Shown here: piece by piece, positions 7,000-13,835 of the stretch
Layout of the letters: the number at the start of each line of letters is the position of its first letter
Numbering within the stretch: the first letter of the stretch is position 1
Assembly: GCA_937891015.1 (NCBI GenBank)
Contig: CALAPY010000023.1
Span: 1-23,205 of the forward strand
Reading direction: 5' to 3'
DNA from: UBA2108 sp002713215
GTDB taxonomy: Bacteria; Bacteroidota; Bacteroidia; Flavobacteriales_G; Salibacteraceae
Length of the DNA stretch: 23,205 nucleotides
The notes under the pieces: model-generated
What the model was told of the DNA's origin: nothing
Databases searched by the model: none
What the model saw: the letters and a program-made list of their open reading frames with translations, nothing else
Position numbers and translations under genes: made by a program

Positions 7000-7956
7000 T
7001 TATTTCAATTTAAGCTTGGTTCCGGCTTTAGGCTCTTGTCCCTTTTCCAACCCGTTTCGTTTGGCCAATTTCTTCAGTTTAATACCATACATCTGGCTAA
7101 TTTTCCAAAGCGATTCCCCTTTTTTAACAATATGGTACTTCCCGCCGCCTTTGAATTTATTTCTTTTTGGTTGTAGGTATATGGGGGTTCCGACGGGAAT
7201 TTTAGTGTCTCGTTTTACATCGTTGTAATTCAATATTTGCCAATGCCCCAGGTCGTATCGATCAGCAATTTTTTTGGGAGTATCTCCTGGCTGGCTATAC
7301 ACAAACTTGATTTTGTTTTTCGAGATTCTGATTTTAGTGTCCTTTGGAGTAGAAGGTTGGCCTCCACTTTTAGAAATAGGCTCACTTTGGAAAGTTGAGT
7401 TTTGGCCCTTGGTACTGGCCCCCAGTTTTTTAACATCCGACTTGGTCATTTTATCGAATCGGGCCAGGTTGTTTTTTTCAATTATACCAATAAGAAGAGC
7501 CGGGTATTTTGGATTGGTGGCATATCCTGCTTTTTTTAACCCTTTTGCCCATCCCTTATAATCGGTTCTTTTCAGGTCGAATAGAAATGAATAACGCTGA
7601 TTTCTTTTTAAAAAATTAGAATGGTCCACGTAGGAATCATAGACAGAATTATAGACTCGAAAGCATTCATGTTTGGCGTCATCGTCCATGTAGAACCTTT
7701 TTCCCTTCCACTTGCTGTGGCATTTTATACCAAAGTGGTTCCTTGCCTTCTTGGCCAATTGTGAATTGCCATAATCACTTTCAAGCATTCCCTGGGCAAG
7801 GGTAATACTTGCAGGAACGCCACTTCGAATCATTTCATTTACCGCATCCTGGTCAAACTTTTCGATGTATTGTTTTGGGGTCTGTCGAGTTTGAGCATTA
7901 CTAAATACCGCAATAAAGACAAACAGGTTGAGTAGTGTATTTCGCAATAGGCTCAT
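7000..7956 (-). CDS. secreted GH73 N-acetylglucosaminidase with two LysM domains
   Basis: A 318-aa exported peptidoglycan hydrolase. I chose the ATG at 7956 over the in-frame TTG two codons earlier. The signal peptide ends ...SNA|Q near residue 21. The GH73 domain spans about 26-170, with the GMLESDYGNSQLA motif carrying the likely catalytic Glu59 and the NHFGIKCHSKWKG block after it. Two C-terminal LysM domains bind glycan: about 217-262 (SQPGDTPKKIADRY) and 273-317 (VKKGESLWKISQMYGI). The enzyme cleaves GlcNAc-(1,4)-MurNAc bonds and should work in cell separation or wall turnover. A good Bacteroidota-type promoter lies just upstream, and the membrane-protein gene follows two bases downstream. 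Confidence 0.92.
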   Translation of the reverse strand: MSLLRNTLLNLFVFIAVFSNAQTRQTPKQYIEKFDQDAVNEMIRSGVPASITLAQGMLESDYGNSQLAKKARNHFGIKCHSKWKGKRFYMDDDAKHECFRVYNSVYDSYVDHSNFLKRNQRYSFLFDLKRTDYKGWAKGLKKAGYATNPKYPALLIGIIEKNNLARFDKMTKSDVKKLGASTKGQNSTFQSEPISKSGGQPSTPKDTKIRISKNKIKFVYSQPGDTPKKIADRYDLGHWQILNYNDVKRDTKIPVGTPIYLQPKRNKFKGGGKYHIVKKGESLWKISQMYGIKLKKLAKRNGLEKGQEPKAGTKLKLK

Positions 7957-7975
7957 GCTCAAACGAGTGGATAAA

Positions 7976-8007
7976 CAAAGTTATCCCCCAGCAATGGGCA
8001 GGCCAAA
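7976..8007 (-). promoter_or_regulatory. Bacteroidota-type promoter for the glucosaminidase gene
   Basis: On the minus strand TTTG (8007-8004) is followed after 20 bases by TAACTTTG (7983-7976), matching the Bacteroidota -33 TTTG / -7 TAnnTTTG pattern exactly. The element ends 19 bases before the ATG. Confidence 0.55.
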
Positions 8008-8107
8008 CAGATTAACTGCTATTGCAAACATCGGGATGTTAGCTCATGAGCAAACGGAAACAGAATTTTAATTACGATATCCGCATCGCAATACTCAACA
8101 CAATCAA

Positions 8108-8719
8108 CTACAAATCGAAATAATCTTTGAACCCAGCCAAAACGTTGCTTACAGCCAGTGCAGAAAGGATTAACCCCATAACTTTACTAATAACGCTTGC
8201 ACCGCTGTTGCCAATAACCCTATGAATTTTTGACGCCAAAAGAATAAGGATAAGCGTAATGCTCAGAACACCAAACATGACCAGGGTTGACTCAAATTGT
8301 TCGAACAGGCTATGGTCCGAATTTTTTGTAATCATTACCGCCGTCAGCATTGCTCCTGGGCTGGCAATGGAAGGTATGGCAATAGGAAAAATGGCCGTTT
8401 CGTTTACGTTTTTTACCATTTTGATTTCCTCGTCGGGTTTACTTTCTCCAAAAATCATGGTGAGTGCAAACAAGAAAAGAACAATTCCACCGGCAATTTG
8501 AAAAGCCGAGAGCGGAATTTCTATAGCGTCTAAAATGATTTCACCAGTGAAAATAAAGAAGACCAATACCAATGCTGCAACCAACACGGCCTTGAGTGCA
8601 ACTTTTCTTTTCTCAACATCTTCAAATCCGGTTGTTGCAGCAATAAATACGGGAACAGTTCCTATGGGATCTATAACCGCAAAAAAGAATATAAACGTTG
8701 ATACTAAATCTTCCATCAT
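8108..8719 (-). CDS. MarC-family integral membrane protein (copy 1)
   Basis: A 203-aa inner-membrane protein of the MarC/UPF0056 family with about six hydrophobic segments. The N-terminal signature F-F-A-V-I-D-P-I-G-T-V-P-V-F is typical, as is the mid-protein I-A-S-P-G-A-M-L-T segment. Members are multipass proteins of uncertain transport function; the early link to antibiotic resistance in enterobacteria was not upheld. Two adjacent ATGs (8719 and 8716) could serve as start. It is separated from the gene downstream by about 150 bases containing that gene's own promoter. A second MarC gene lies 2.1 kb away. Confidence 0.9.
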   Translation of the reverse strand: MMEDLVSTFIFFFAVIDPIGTVPVFIAATTGFEDVEKRKVALKAVLVAALVLVFFIFTGEIILDAIEIPLSAFQIAGGIVLFLFALTMIFGESKPDEEIKMVKNVNETAIFPIAIPSIASPGAMLTAVMITKNSDHSLFEQFESTLVMFGVLSITLILILLASKIHRVIGNSGASVISKVMGLILSALAVSNVLAGFKDYFDL

Positions 8720-8777
8720 AAGCCAGGCAGTCTAAATGAGCACAGCGGTAAAACTAAAATACAGTTTCAAGTTGGTT

Positions 8778-9713
8778 TCAAAAATTTAATTTAATTCCGA
8801 GTCGATCCTTCATCCCTTGATTGCCCTGCAGGCCACCCGTATGGAGTGCCATAATTTTAGTACCGGGTTTAAAGTAACCTTGTTTGATAAGATCGAACAA
8901 ACCAAAAAACATCTTTCCTGTGTAAACCAGATCCAGGGCAAGATTATATTCTACATAAAACCGATTAACAAAGTCTACCAATTCCGATTTTACTTTACCA
9001 TAGCCACCAAAATGGTAATCGGTCTGTAATTCTAAACGACCTAATATTTTTTCTTTTTCAGTTTCTACCTTATTCGACGCGTCAAGCAATTGCCTGGCAT
9101 TGGATGCAATAAACTCTCCTCCTTTAAGCGCTGGAAATCCCATGACCTTTTGGTTCTTATGCGAAGAGAGAAGTAACCCCGTTAAAGTGGTTCCCGTTCC
9201 ACATGCCGTAGTCACAATATCAAAATCATTGGAGTTCTCTTCTACTATTTCTGCACAACCCAATACTCCCTTATAGTTGGCTCCGCCCTCAGGAACTAAA
9301 TAGAATTGGCCATACAGTTTATGAAGTTTTTCAATGAACCCAGCCTCTTCCTTTTGCCGGTAGTCTTCTCGATTCACGTAATGAATTTTCATTCCATGCT
9401 CCATCGCCAGTGAAAGGGTAGCATTAAGTACCTTATTCTTTTCTCCACGTATAATCCCAATGCTTTTTATCCCTGCAGCGCTGCACGCCGCTGCAGTTGC
9501 AGCTATATGGTTCGAATAGGCACCTCCAAAGGTGAGTAGAGTTGGTTCTTTTTGTTCTCGTGCTTGTTGGATGTTGTATTTCAACTTCCGCCATTTGTTG
9601 CCGGAGATTTCAGGGTGAATTAAATCGTCCCGTTTAACCCATAGCTCAACCTTATGATTATCCATAAAAGGGCTATTAAGCTGTTCGAGGGGTGAAGGAA
9701 GATTCAGTTTCAT
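8778..9713 (-). CDS. PLP-dependent ACC deaminase / D-cysteine desulfhydrase family enzyme
   Basis: A 311-aa fold-type II PLP enzyme. S-G-N-K-W-R-K-L contains the PLP lysine, Lys40. T-F-G-G-A-Y-S-N-H holds the Ser67-Asn68-His69 substrate contact, A-C-G-T-G-T-T (170-176) binds the cofactor phosphate, and H-T-G-G-L-Q-G (291-297) is the C-terminal loop. Family members deaminate 1-aminocyclopropane-1-carboxylate or desulfhydrate D-cysteine to pyruvate, ammonia and sulphide. The HTGG loop and overall look favour the desulfhydrase-like side, but the substrate cannot be settled here. It has its own transcription unit: a terminator hairpin stands just before its start, closing the upstream gene. Confidence 0.88.
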   Translation of the reverse strand: MKLNLPSPLEQLNSPFMDNHKVELWVKRDDLIHPEISGNKWRKLKYNIQQAREQKEPTLLTFGGAYSNHIAATAAACSAAGIKSIGIIRGEKNKVLNATLSLAMEHGMKIHYVNREDYRQKEEAGFIEKLHKLYGQFYLVPEGGANYKGVLGCAEIVEENSNDFDIVTTACGTGTTLTGLLLSSHKNQKVMGFPALKGGEFIASNARQLLDASNKVETEKEKILGRLELQTDYHFGGYGKVKSELVDFVNRFYVEYNLALDLVYTGKMFFGLFDLIKQGYFKPGTKIMALHTGGLQGNQGMKDRLGIKLNF

Positions 9714-9751
9714 AAAACAAAAAAGCCGTCCAAAATTAATCAGACGGCTTT
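9714..9751 (-). terminator. rho-independent terminator after the SRPBCC/GyrI-like gene
   Basis: A perfect 9-bp stem AAAGCCGTC (9722-9730) / GACGGCTTT (9743-9751) with a 12-base loop. Read on the minus strand it is followed by a T-rich run (9721-9714), so it terminates the gene whose stop is at 9772. Confidence 0.8.
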
Positions 9752-9771
9752 CAATAATGTGAATTCTATTT

Positions 9772-10800
9772 CTAGTTTATAGGGTAGTATATTTCAGTAA
9801 TATACTTATTAGGATCTGGCTCATTTCCGGGATCAGTAACATATACTTCCCATGGAGGCCCGACTATTTCTTTACCGTTAGCTTCAGCGTAATCGGCTAC
9901 TGCATTATGAGCAACTTCTCCCTGATCATAGGGGCCCATATAAACCAGCTTTAAAGCATTTCCGGCGTACAGAGTCTTACTTTCAATGGCATCAGTACCT
10001 TTAATTGCTTCAGCCAAAGGAATTCCGGCTTCTACACGTGTAGCCTTGCCATCCCAGGAATGATAAATTGCAAAAGGCGCACCAGCTGATTCAACCTGAT
10101 TCTCACCGCAATGTCCCATAATGGCACCGTACATTTTACCCAATGACTCACTAATCATTTCTACAGTACAACTATCTGTCATCGAAAGGTAAGGAATAGC
10201 TTCAACAACTACTTCTTCAACGACAAAATCATTAGATGGACCTTCAGGCTTTTTAGACTCGCAATAGGCTTTCAGTTTTGCTAACCCTTCTTCGAAATCA
10301 GGGCCAATCCAGGCATCCATCTGACTTCCCATAGGGCGCATTAGAAAGGGCAGGCCACCTTCGTCCCACCAGTTTACTACTGTATTTCCTCCTTCATCAG
10401 CGCTTAGGTTAAACCCACCTTTTGAACCCATTTCCCAGGGTTTTATAAAAGCTAAGTCATAGTTAACCGATTCATTCCCATTTTGGCCGGTAACCGTCAT
10501 ACTACCTTCACCAATCTGGCTTTCATTATCTGGAGGAAGGCTTGTTACCCACGACATTTTAGCACCTTCGCCCATTTCAGGACCTTCATAGGTGTATTTT
10601 GCCTCAGGATCTTTTGCCTTCCAGGGGCTCCAATTTTCCCATTCTTTGAAGTTGGCAATGCTACTCATTACAACTTCACCGGAGGCATTTATAGTAATAG
10701 ATCGCTCAACTCGATACGTGTCGGGAAGAGTCATTAGGTATACAGCACCAAGAACAACCACTAGGGCTACAATACCAAGAATAATTTTTAAAACTTTCAT
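9772..10800 (-). CDS. membrane-anchored SRPBCC + GyrI-like ligand-binding protein
   Basis: A 342-aa two-domain protein; the ATG at 10800 is preferred over a TTG two codons upstream. Residues 1-24 form one hydrophobic anchor. Residues about 28-180 are an SRPBCC/polyketide-cyclase-like domain (V-E-R-S-I-T-I-N-A-S, F-K-E-W-E-N-W-S-P-W, E-G-L-A-K-L-K-A-Y). Residues about 192-342 resemble the GyrI/AraC effector-binding domain (A-L-K-L-V-Y-M-G-P-Y, V-G-P-P-W-E-V-Y, ending I-T-E-I-Y-Y-P-I). Both folds bind small hydrophobic ligands, and there is no DNA-binding domain, so this is not a regulator by itself. A near-consensus promoter precedes it and a strong terminator follows. Ligand and role are unknown. 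Confidence 0.85.
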   Translation of the reverse strand: MKVLKIILGIVALVVVLGAVYLMTLPDTYRVERSITINASGEVVMSSIANFKEWENWSPWKAKDPEAKYTYEGPEMGEGAKMSWVTSLPPDNESQIGEGSMTVTGQNGNESVNYDLAFIKPWEMGSKGGFNLSADEGGNTVVNWWDEGGLPFLMRPMGSQMDAWIGPDFEEGLAKLKAYCESKKPEGPSNDFVVEEVVVEAIPYLSMTDSCTVEMISESLGKMYGAIMGHCGENQVESAGAPFAIYHSWDGKATRVEAGIPLAEAIKGTDAIESKTLYAGNALKLVYMGPYDQGEVAHNAVADYAEANGKEIVGPPWEVYVTDPGNEPDPNKYITEIYYPIN

Positions 10801-10831
10801 AAGCAATTAATTAGGGTTAAAAAACAGGATT

Positions 10832-10861
10832 TAAAAGTAGAAAAAATTTCCACTTTCCAAA
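10832..10861 (-). promoter_or_regulatory. candidate promoter for the SRPBCC/GyrI-like gene
   Basis: On the minus strand TTTG (10861-10858), 18-base spacer, then TACTTTTA (10839-10832), one base off the TAnnTTTG consensus, 31 bases before the ATG. It partly overlaps the stop region of the upstream MarC gene. Confidence 0.35.
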
Positions 10862-11458
10862 TTATGTCATCTGTGAAATAAATTCTTTTACGGTGAGTAG
10901 AAAGTTTTCCTTGAAAATTTTGACCGCTATTGCCAGCAAAATAATTCCGAAAACCCGGCGAAGCACCAAAAAACCACCATTCCCAATTTTCTTTTCCAGA
11001 AAGTTGGTCGACTTAAGAACGGCGTAAATAATCAGCAGGTTGGCGATGATCCCAACCAGAATGTTTTCGATACTATAAACAGCGCGAAGAGAAAGAATTG
11101 TAGTTAATGTTCCTGCCCCTGCAATCAGCGGAAATGCTAGTGGAACAATGGAGCCAATACCCTTTGAAGTTGGGTCGGATTTAAAGAGAGTTATTCCCAG
11201 GATCATTTCTACCGCTATAAAAAACATAATTATAGCCCCGGCAATGGCAAACGAAGCCTGATCCAGCCCAAAGAGGTGAAGTATGCTTGCCCCAACGTAT
11301 AAGAAGACAATCATTAATACACCGGAGATTACGGTTGCTTTTAGGGAATGGATTTTTCCTTCCTTTTTTCTTAAATCAATAACGATAGGAATGGATCCTA
11401 CAATGTCAATCACGGAAAACAAGATGATAGTTACCGATAAAATGTCTTTGATATTCAT
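10862..11458 (-). CDS. MarC-family integral membrane protein (copy 2)
   Basis: A 198-aa multipass membrane protein; I chose ATG 11458 (M-N-I-K-D-I-L) over a TTG seven codons earlier. It has the MarC pattern but a different signature from its neighbour: F-S-V-I-D-I-V-G-S-I-P replaces V-I-D-P-I-G-T-V-P, and the central motif is P-L-I-A-G-A-G-T-L-T-T. This version is a recognisable Bacteroidota subgroup, so the two copies are old paralogues and not a recent tandem duplication. Function is unknown beyond membrane location. It is divergent from the DUF5522-hutU unit, with about 140 bases between. Confidence 0.88.
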   Translation of the reverse strand: MNIKDILSVTIILFSVIDIVGSIPIVIDLRKKEGKIHSLKATVISGVLMIVFLYVGASILHLFGLDQASFAIAGAIIMFFIAVEMILGITLFKSDPTSKGIGSIVPLAFPLIAGAGTLTTILSLRAVYSIENILVGIIANLLIIYAVLKSTNFLEKKIGNGGFLVLRRVFGIILLAIAVKIFKENFLLTVKEFISQMT

Positions 11459-11586
11459 GATAAGCAGTTTGCAATGCAAAGGTTAATTTTCTTGGGCAAT
11501 TACAAGGTTAAAAGAGGGGTAAATTAATTGTGATTTTTCGGTAGAGAAATCTAATTGCAGGCTCAGTTATAACTGAAACAATAGAG

Positions 11587-11594
11587 TAATTTTG
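11587..11594 (+). promoter_or_regulatory. TAATTTTG element, possible leaderless promoter of DUF5522-hutU
   Basis: An exact TAnnTTTG match lies only 6 bases before the ATG at 11601, so a transcript from it would start at or near the start codon. No good -33 TTTG is seen at the usual distance, which lowers confidence. Confidence 0.35.
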
Positions 11595-11600
11595 CCGCCG

Positions 11601-11801
11601 ATGGATGGGTTTGATCAGTTTAGTAAATTAGATCCGGAGGATTACTACAAACATCCTGATGGATTCCTGGTTTTTACAGAAAAGTATCACTTGAAGAGAG
11701 GGTATTGTTGTAAAAACGCTTGCAAGCACTGCCCATATGGTTTTAACGATAAAAAGAAAAAGAATGACTTTCGCGGAGGATATAAAACAGGGAATTCCTG
11801 A
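11601..11801 (+). CDS. DUF5522 small Cys/His protein
   Basis: A 66-aa protein (ATG 11601; a TTG three codons earlier is also in frame). It carries the DUF5522 pattern: E-D-Y-Y...G-F-L-V-F-T-E-K-Y-H-L-K-R-G-Y-C-C-K-N-A-C-K-H-C-P-Y-G. The C-C-x3-C-x-H-C cluster suggests metal or cofactor binding, but the function is not known. It overlaps the start of hutU by 38 bases in a different frame, so the two genes are almost certainly one transcript and translation may be coupled. Whether it serves histidine breakdown is unknown. Confidence 0.85.
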   Translation: MDGFDQFSKLDPEDYYKHPDGFLVFTEKYHLKRGYCCKNACKHCPYGFNDKKKKNDFRGGYKTGNS

Positions 11802-13770
11802 AGTATTACCAGAACCAAAAGCTTACGAAGAGGATATAAATCATGCTCCGATTCGTAAGGATATTCTTTCTCCTAAGGAAAAGAAACTGGCAGTTGAAAA
11901 CGCGCTTCGCTACTTCGATAAAAAACACCATGCTACTTTAGCTCCCGAATTTGCGAAAGAACTTGAAGATTATGGGCGTATATATATGTACCGCCTCAGA
12001 CCCGATTATAAGATAACAGCCAGAAGCATCAATGATTTTCCTTTTCGTTCGATTCAGGCGGGTGCAATTATGCTCATGCTTAGCAATAACCTGGATTATG
12101 CAGTTGCTCAGCACCCTCATGAATTAATTACCTATGGGGGTAATGGAGCAGTGTTTCAAAACTGGGCACAGTATCGCCTGGCTATAAAATACCTGAGCGA
12201 AATGACCGACGAACAAACATTGGTAATGTATTCGGGCCACTCCATGGGTTTATTTCCTTCACATAAGGATGCACCTAGGGTGGTAGTAACCAATGGAATG
12301 ATGATACCCAATTATTCGAAACCAGACGATTGGGAAAAGTTTAATGCTTTGGGTGTAACTCAATACGGGCAAATGACAGCAGGGTCGTTCATGTACATTG
12401 GACCCCAGGGAATTGTACACGGAACAACCATCACGGTTTTAAATGCCGGACGAATGATATCGCAACAGGGCGAAGGATTGGAAGGCAAATTATTTTTAAC
12501 AGCAGGTCTTGGAGGAATGAGTGGAGCTCAGCCCAAGGCAGGAAATATTGCGGGCTGCGTTACAGTTTGTGCGGAGGTCAACCCCAAGGCAGTTCATACC
12601 CGTCATTCACAAGGTTGGGTAGATGAGGTGGTTGATAATCTTGATGATTTAGCAGCACGTGTTACCCAGGCAAAAAACAATAAAGAGGTAGTTTCAATTG
12701 CCTACCAGGGAAATGTGGTTGAAGTGTGGGAACGATTTGCAGAGGACAACATAAAAGTTGACCTGGGTTCAGATCAAACCTCCTTGCACAATCCATGGGC
12801 CGGGGGATATTATCCTATAGGGCATTCATTGGAAGAGTCGAACGACATGATGGCTAAACAACCGGAGTTGTTTAAAGAAAAAGTTCAGGAAACATTGAGA
12901 AGGCACGTTGAAGCGGTTAATAAATGTGTTGCCAATGGAACTTATTTCTTTGATTATGGAAATGCATTTTTATTGGAGTCGAGTAGGGCTGGGGCTGATA
13001 TTTTAAAAGAAGATGGAGGTTTTAAATATCCGTCGTATGTTCAGGATATAATGGGCCCCATGTGTTTCGATTATGGTTTTGGGCCATTCCGCTGGGTTTG
13101 CGCTTCAAGTGAGGCCAAAGATTTGGAAACCGCCGATCGAATTGCTTGCGAGGTATTGGAAGAATTGAAGAAGAATTCTCCCGAAGAGATTCAGCAGCAG
13201 ATGGCCGATAACATTCGATGGATAAAAGGGGCACAGGAGAATAAATTGGTGGTTGGCTCACAAGCCAGAATATTGTATGCCGATGCAGAAGGAAGAATGA
13301 AAATTGCTGAGGCTTTTAATAAGGCCATTGAAGCTGGTGAGATTAGTGGTCCGGTTGTGTTGGGTCGTGATCACCACGATGTATCAGGGACGGATTCACC
13401 GTTTAGAGAGACGAGTAACATATATGATGGCTCTCAATTTACAGCTGACATGGCTGTACAGAATTTTGTTGGCGATGGCTTTCGTGGAGCTACTTGGATC
13501 TCACTCCACAATGGTGGAGGTGTTGGTTGGGGAGAAGTAATGAATGGTGGATTTGGAATGGTGTTGGATGGTACTCCTGAAGCCGATCGACGACTGAAAA
13601 TGATGTTGCACTGGGATGTAAACAACGGAATTGCCAGAAGAAGCTGGGCACGAAATAAGCCGGCCATGTTCGCCATTAAACGAGCAATGGAACAAGAGCC
13701 TAAGCTTAAGGTTACTATTCCTAATTTGGTGGATGAGGAATTGTTAAATGGATTAGGTTTCTACGATTAG
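11764..13770 (+). CDS. hutU: urocanate hydratase (urocanase)
   Basis: A 668-aa cytosolic enzyme converting urocanate to 4-imidazolone-5-propionate, the second step of histidine degradation, with tightly bound NAD+. The start is ATG 11764 (M-T-F-A-E-D-I). The NAD-binding glycine-rich block G-L-G-G-M-S-G-A-Q-P-K-A-G lies near residues 248-260, the F-D-Y-G-F-G-P-F-R-W-V-C region with the conserved Cys near 446, and G-R-D-H-H-D-V-S-G-T-D-S-P-F-R-E from 534. It is the long form, like animal enzymes (about 676 aa) and longer than the ~556-aa proteobacterial type. No hutH, hutI or hutG is in the window, so the rest of the pathway must be elsewhere. An 11-bp hairpin spans its stop codon. Confidence 0.97.
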   Translation: MTFAEDIKQGIPEVLPEPKAYEEDINHAPIRKDILSPKEKKLAVENALRYFDKKHHATLAPEFAKELEDYGRIYMYRLRPDYKITARSINDFPFRSIQAGAIMLMLSNNLDYAVAQHPHELITYGGNGAVFQNWAQYRLAIKYLSEMTDEQTLVMYSGHSMGLFPSHKDAPRVVVTNGMMIPNYSKPDDWEKFNALGVTQYGQMTAGSFMYIGPQGIVHGTTITVLNAGRMISQQGEGLEGKLFLTAGLGGMSGAQPKAGNIAGCVTVCAEVNPKAVHTRHSQGWVDEVVDNLDDLAARVTQAKNNKEVVSIAYQGNVVEVWERFAEDNIKVDLGSDQTSLHNPWAGGYYPIGHSLEESNDMMAKQPELFKEKVQETLRRHVEAVNKCVANGTYFFDYGNAFLLESSRAGADILKEDGGFKYPSYVQDIMGPMCFDYGFGPFRWVCASSEAKDLETADRIACEVLEELKKNSPEEIQQQMADNIRWIKGAQENKLVVGSQARILYADAEGRMKIAEAFNKAIEAGEISGPVVLGRDHHDVSGTDSPFRETSNIYDGSQFTADMAVQNFVGDGFRGATWISLHNGGGVGWGEVMNGGFGMVLDGTPEADRRLKMMLHWDVNNGIARRSWARNKPAMFAIKRAMEQEPKLKVTIPNLVDEELLNGLGFYD

Positions 13771-13778
13771 AAACCTAA
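13753..13778 (+). terminator. hairpin spanning the hutU stop codon
   Basis: Perfect 11-bp inverted repeat TTAGGTTTCTA (13753-13763) / TAGAAACCTAA (13768-13778) around a CGAT loop; the TAG stop lies in the right arm. A T-rich stretch (TTCTTTTT) follows 11 bases later, not directly, so it may be an imperfect terminator or an mRNA-stabilising structure. Confidence 0.5.
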
Positions 13779-13835
13779 CCTGGGTTAATTCTTTTTCATA
13801 TTTTGCTAAAATATTAGTCGCAAAACTCAACGGTC

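Noticed and set aside
7274..7561. 95-codon plus-strand frame across the glucosaminidase gene
   Set aside because: Antisense to LysM and GH73 coding sequence.
8028..8062. Short palindromes (GCTCATGAGC and AACATCGGGATGTT) downstream of MarC copy 1
   Set aside because: Stems of about five pairs with tiny loops and no T-run; not convincing as terminator or operator.
11938..13695. Several 60-80 codon frames within hutU on both strands
   Set aside because: All are in other frames of a highly conserved enzyme gene.
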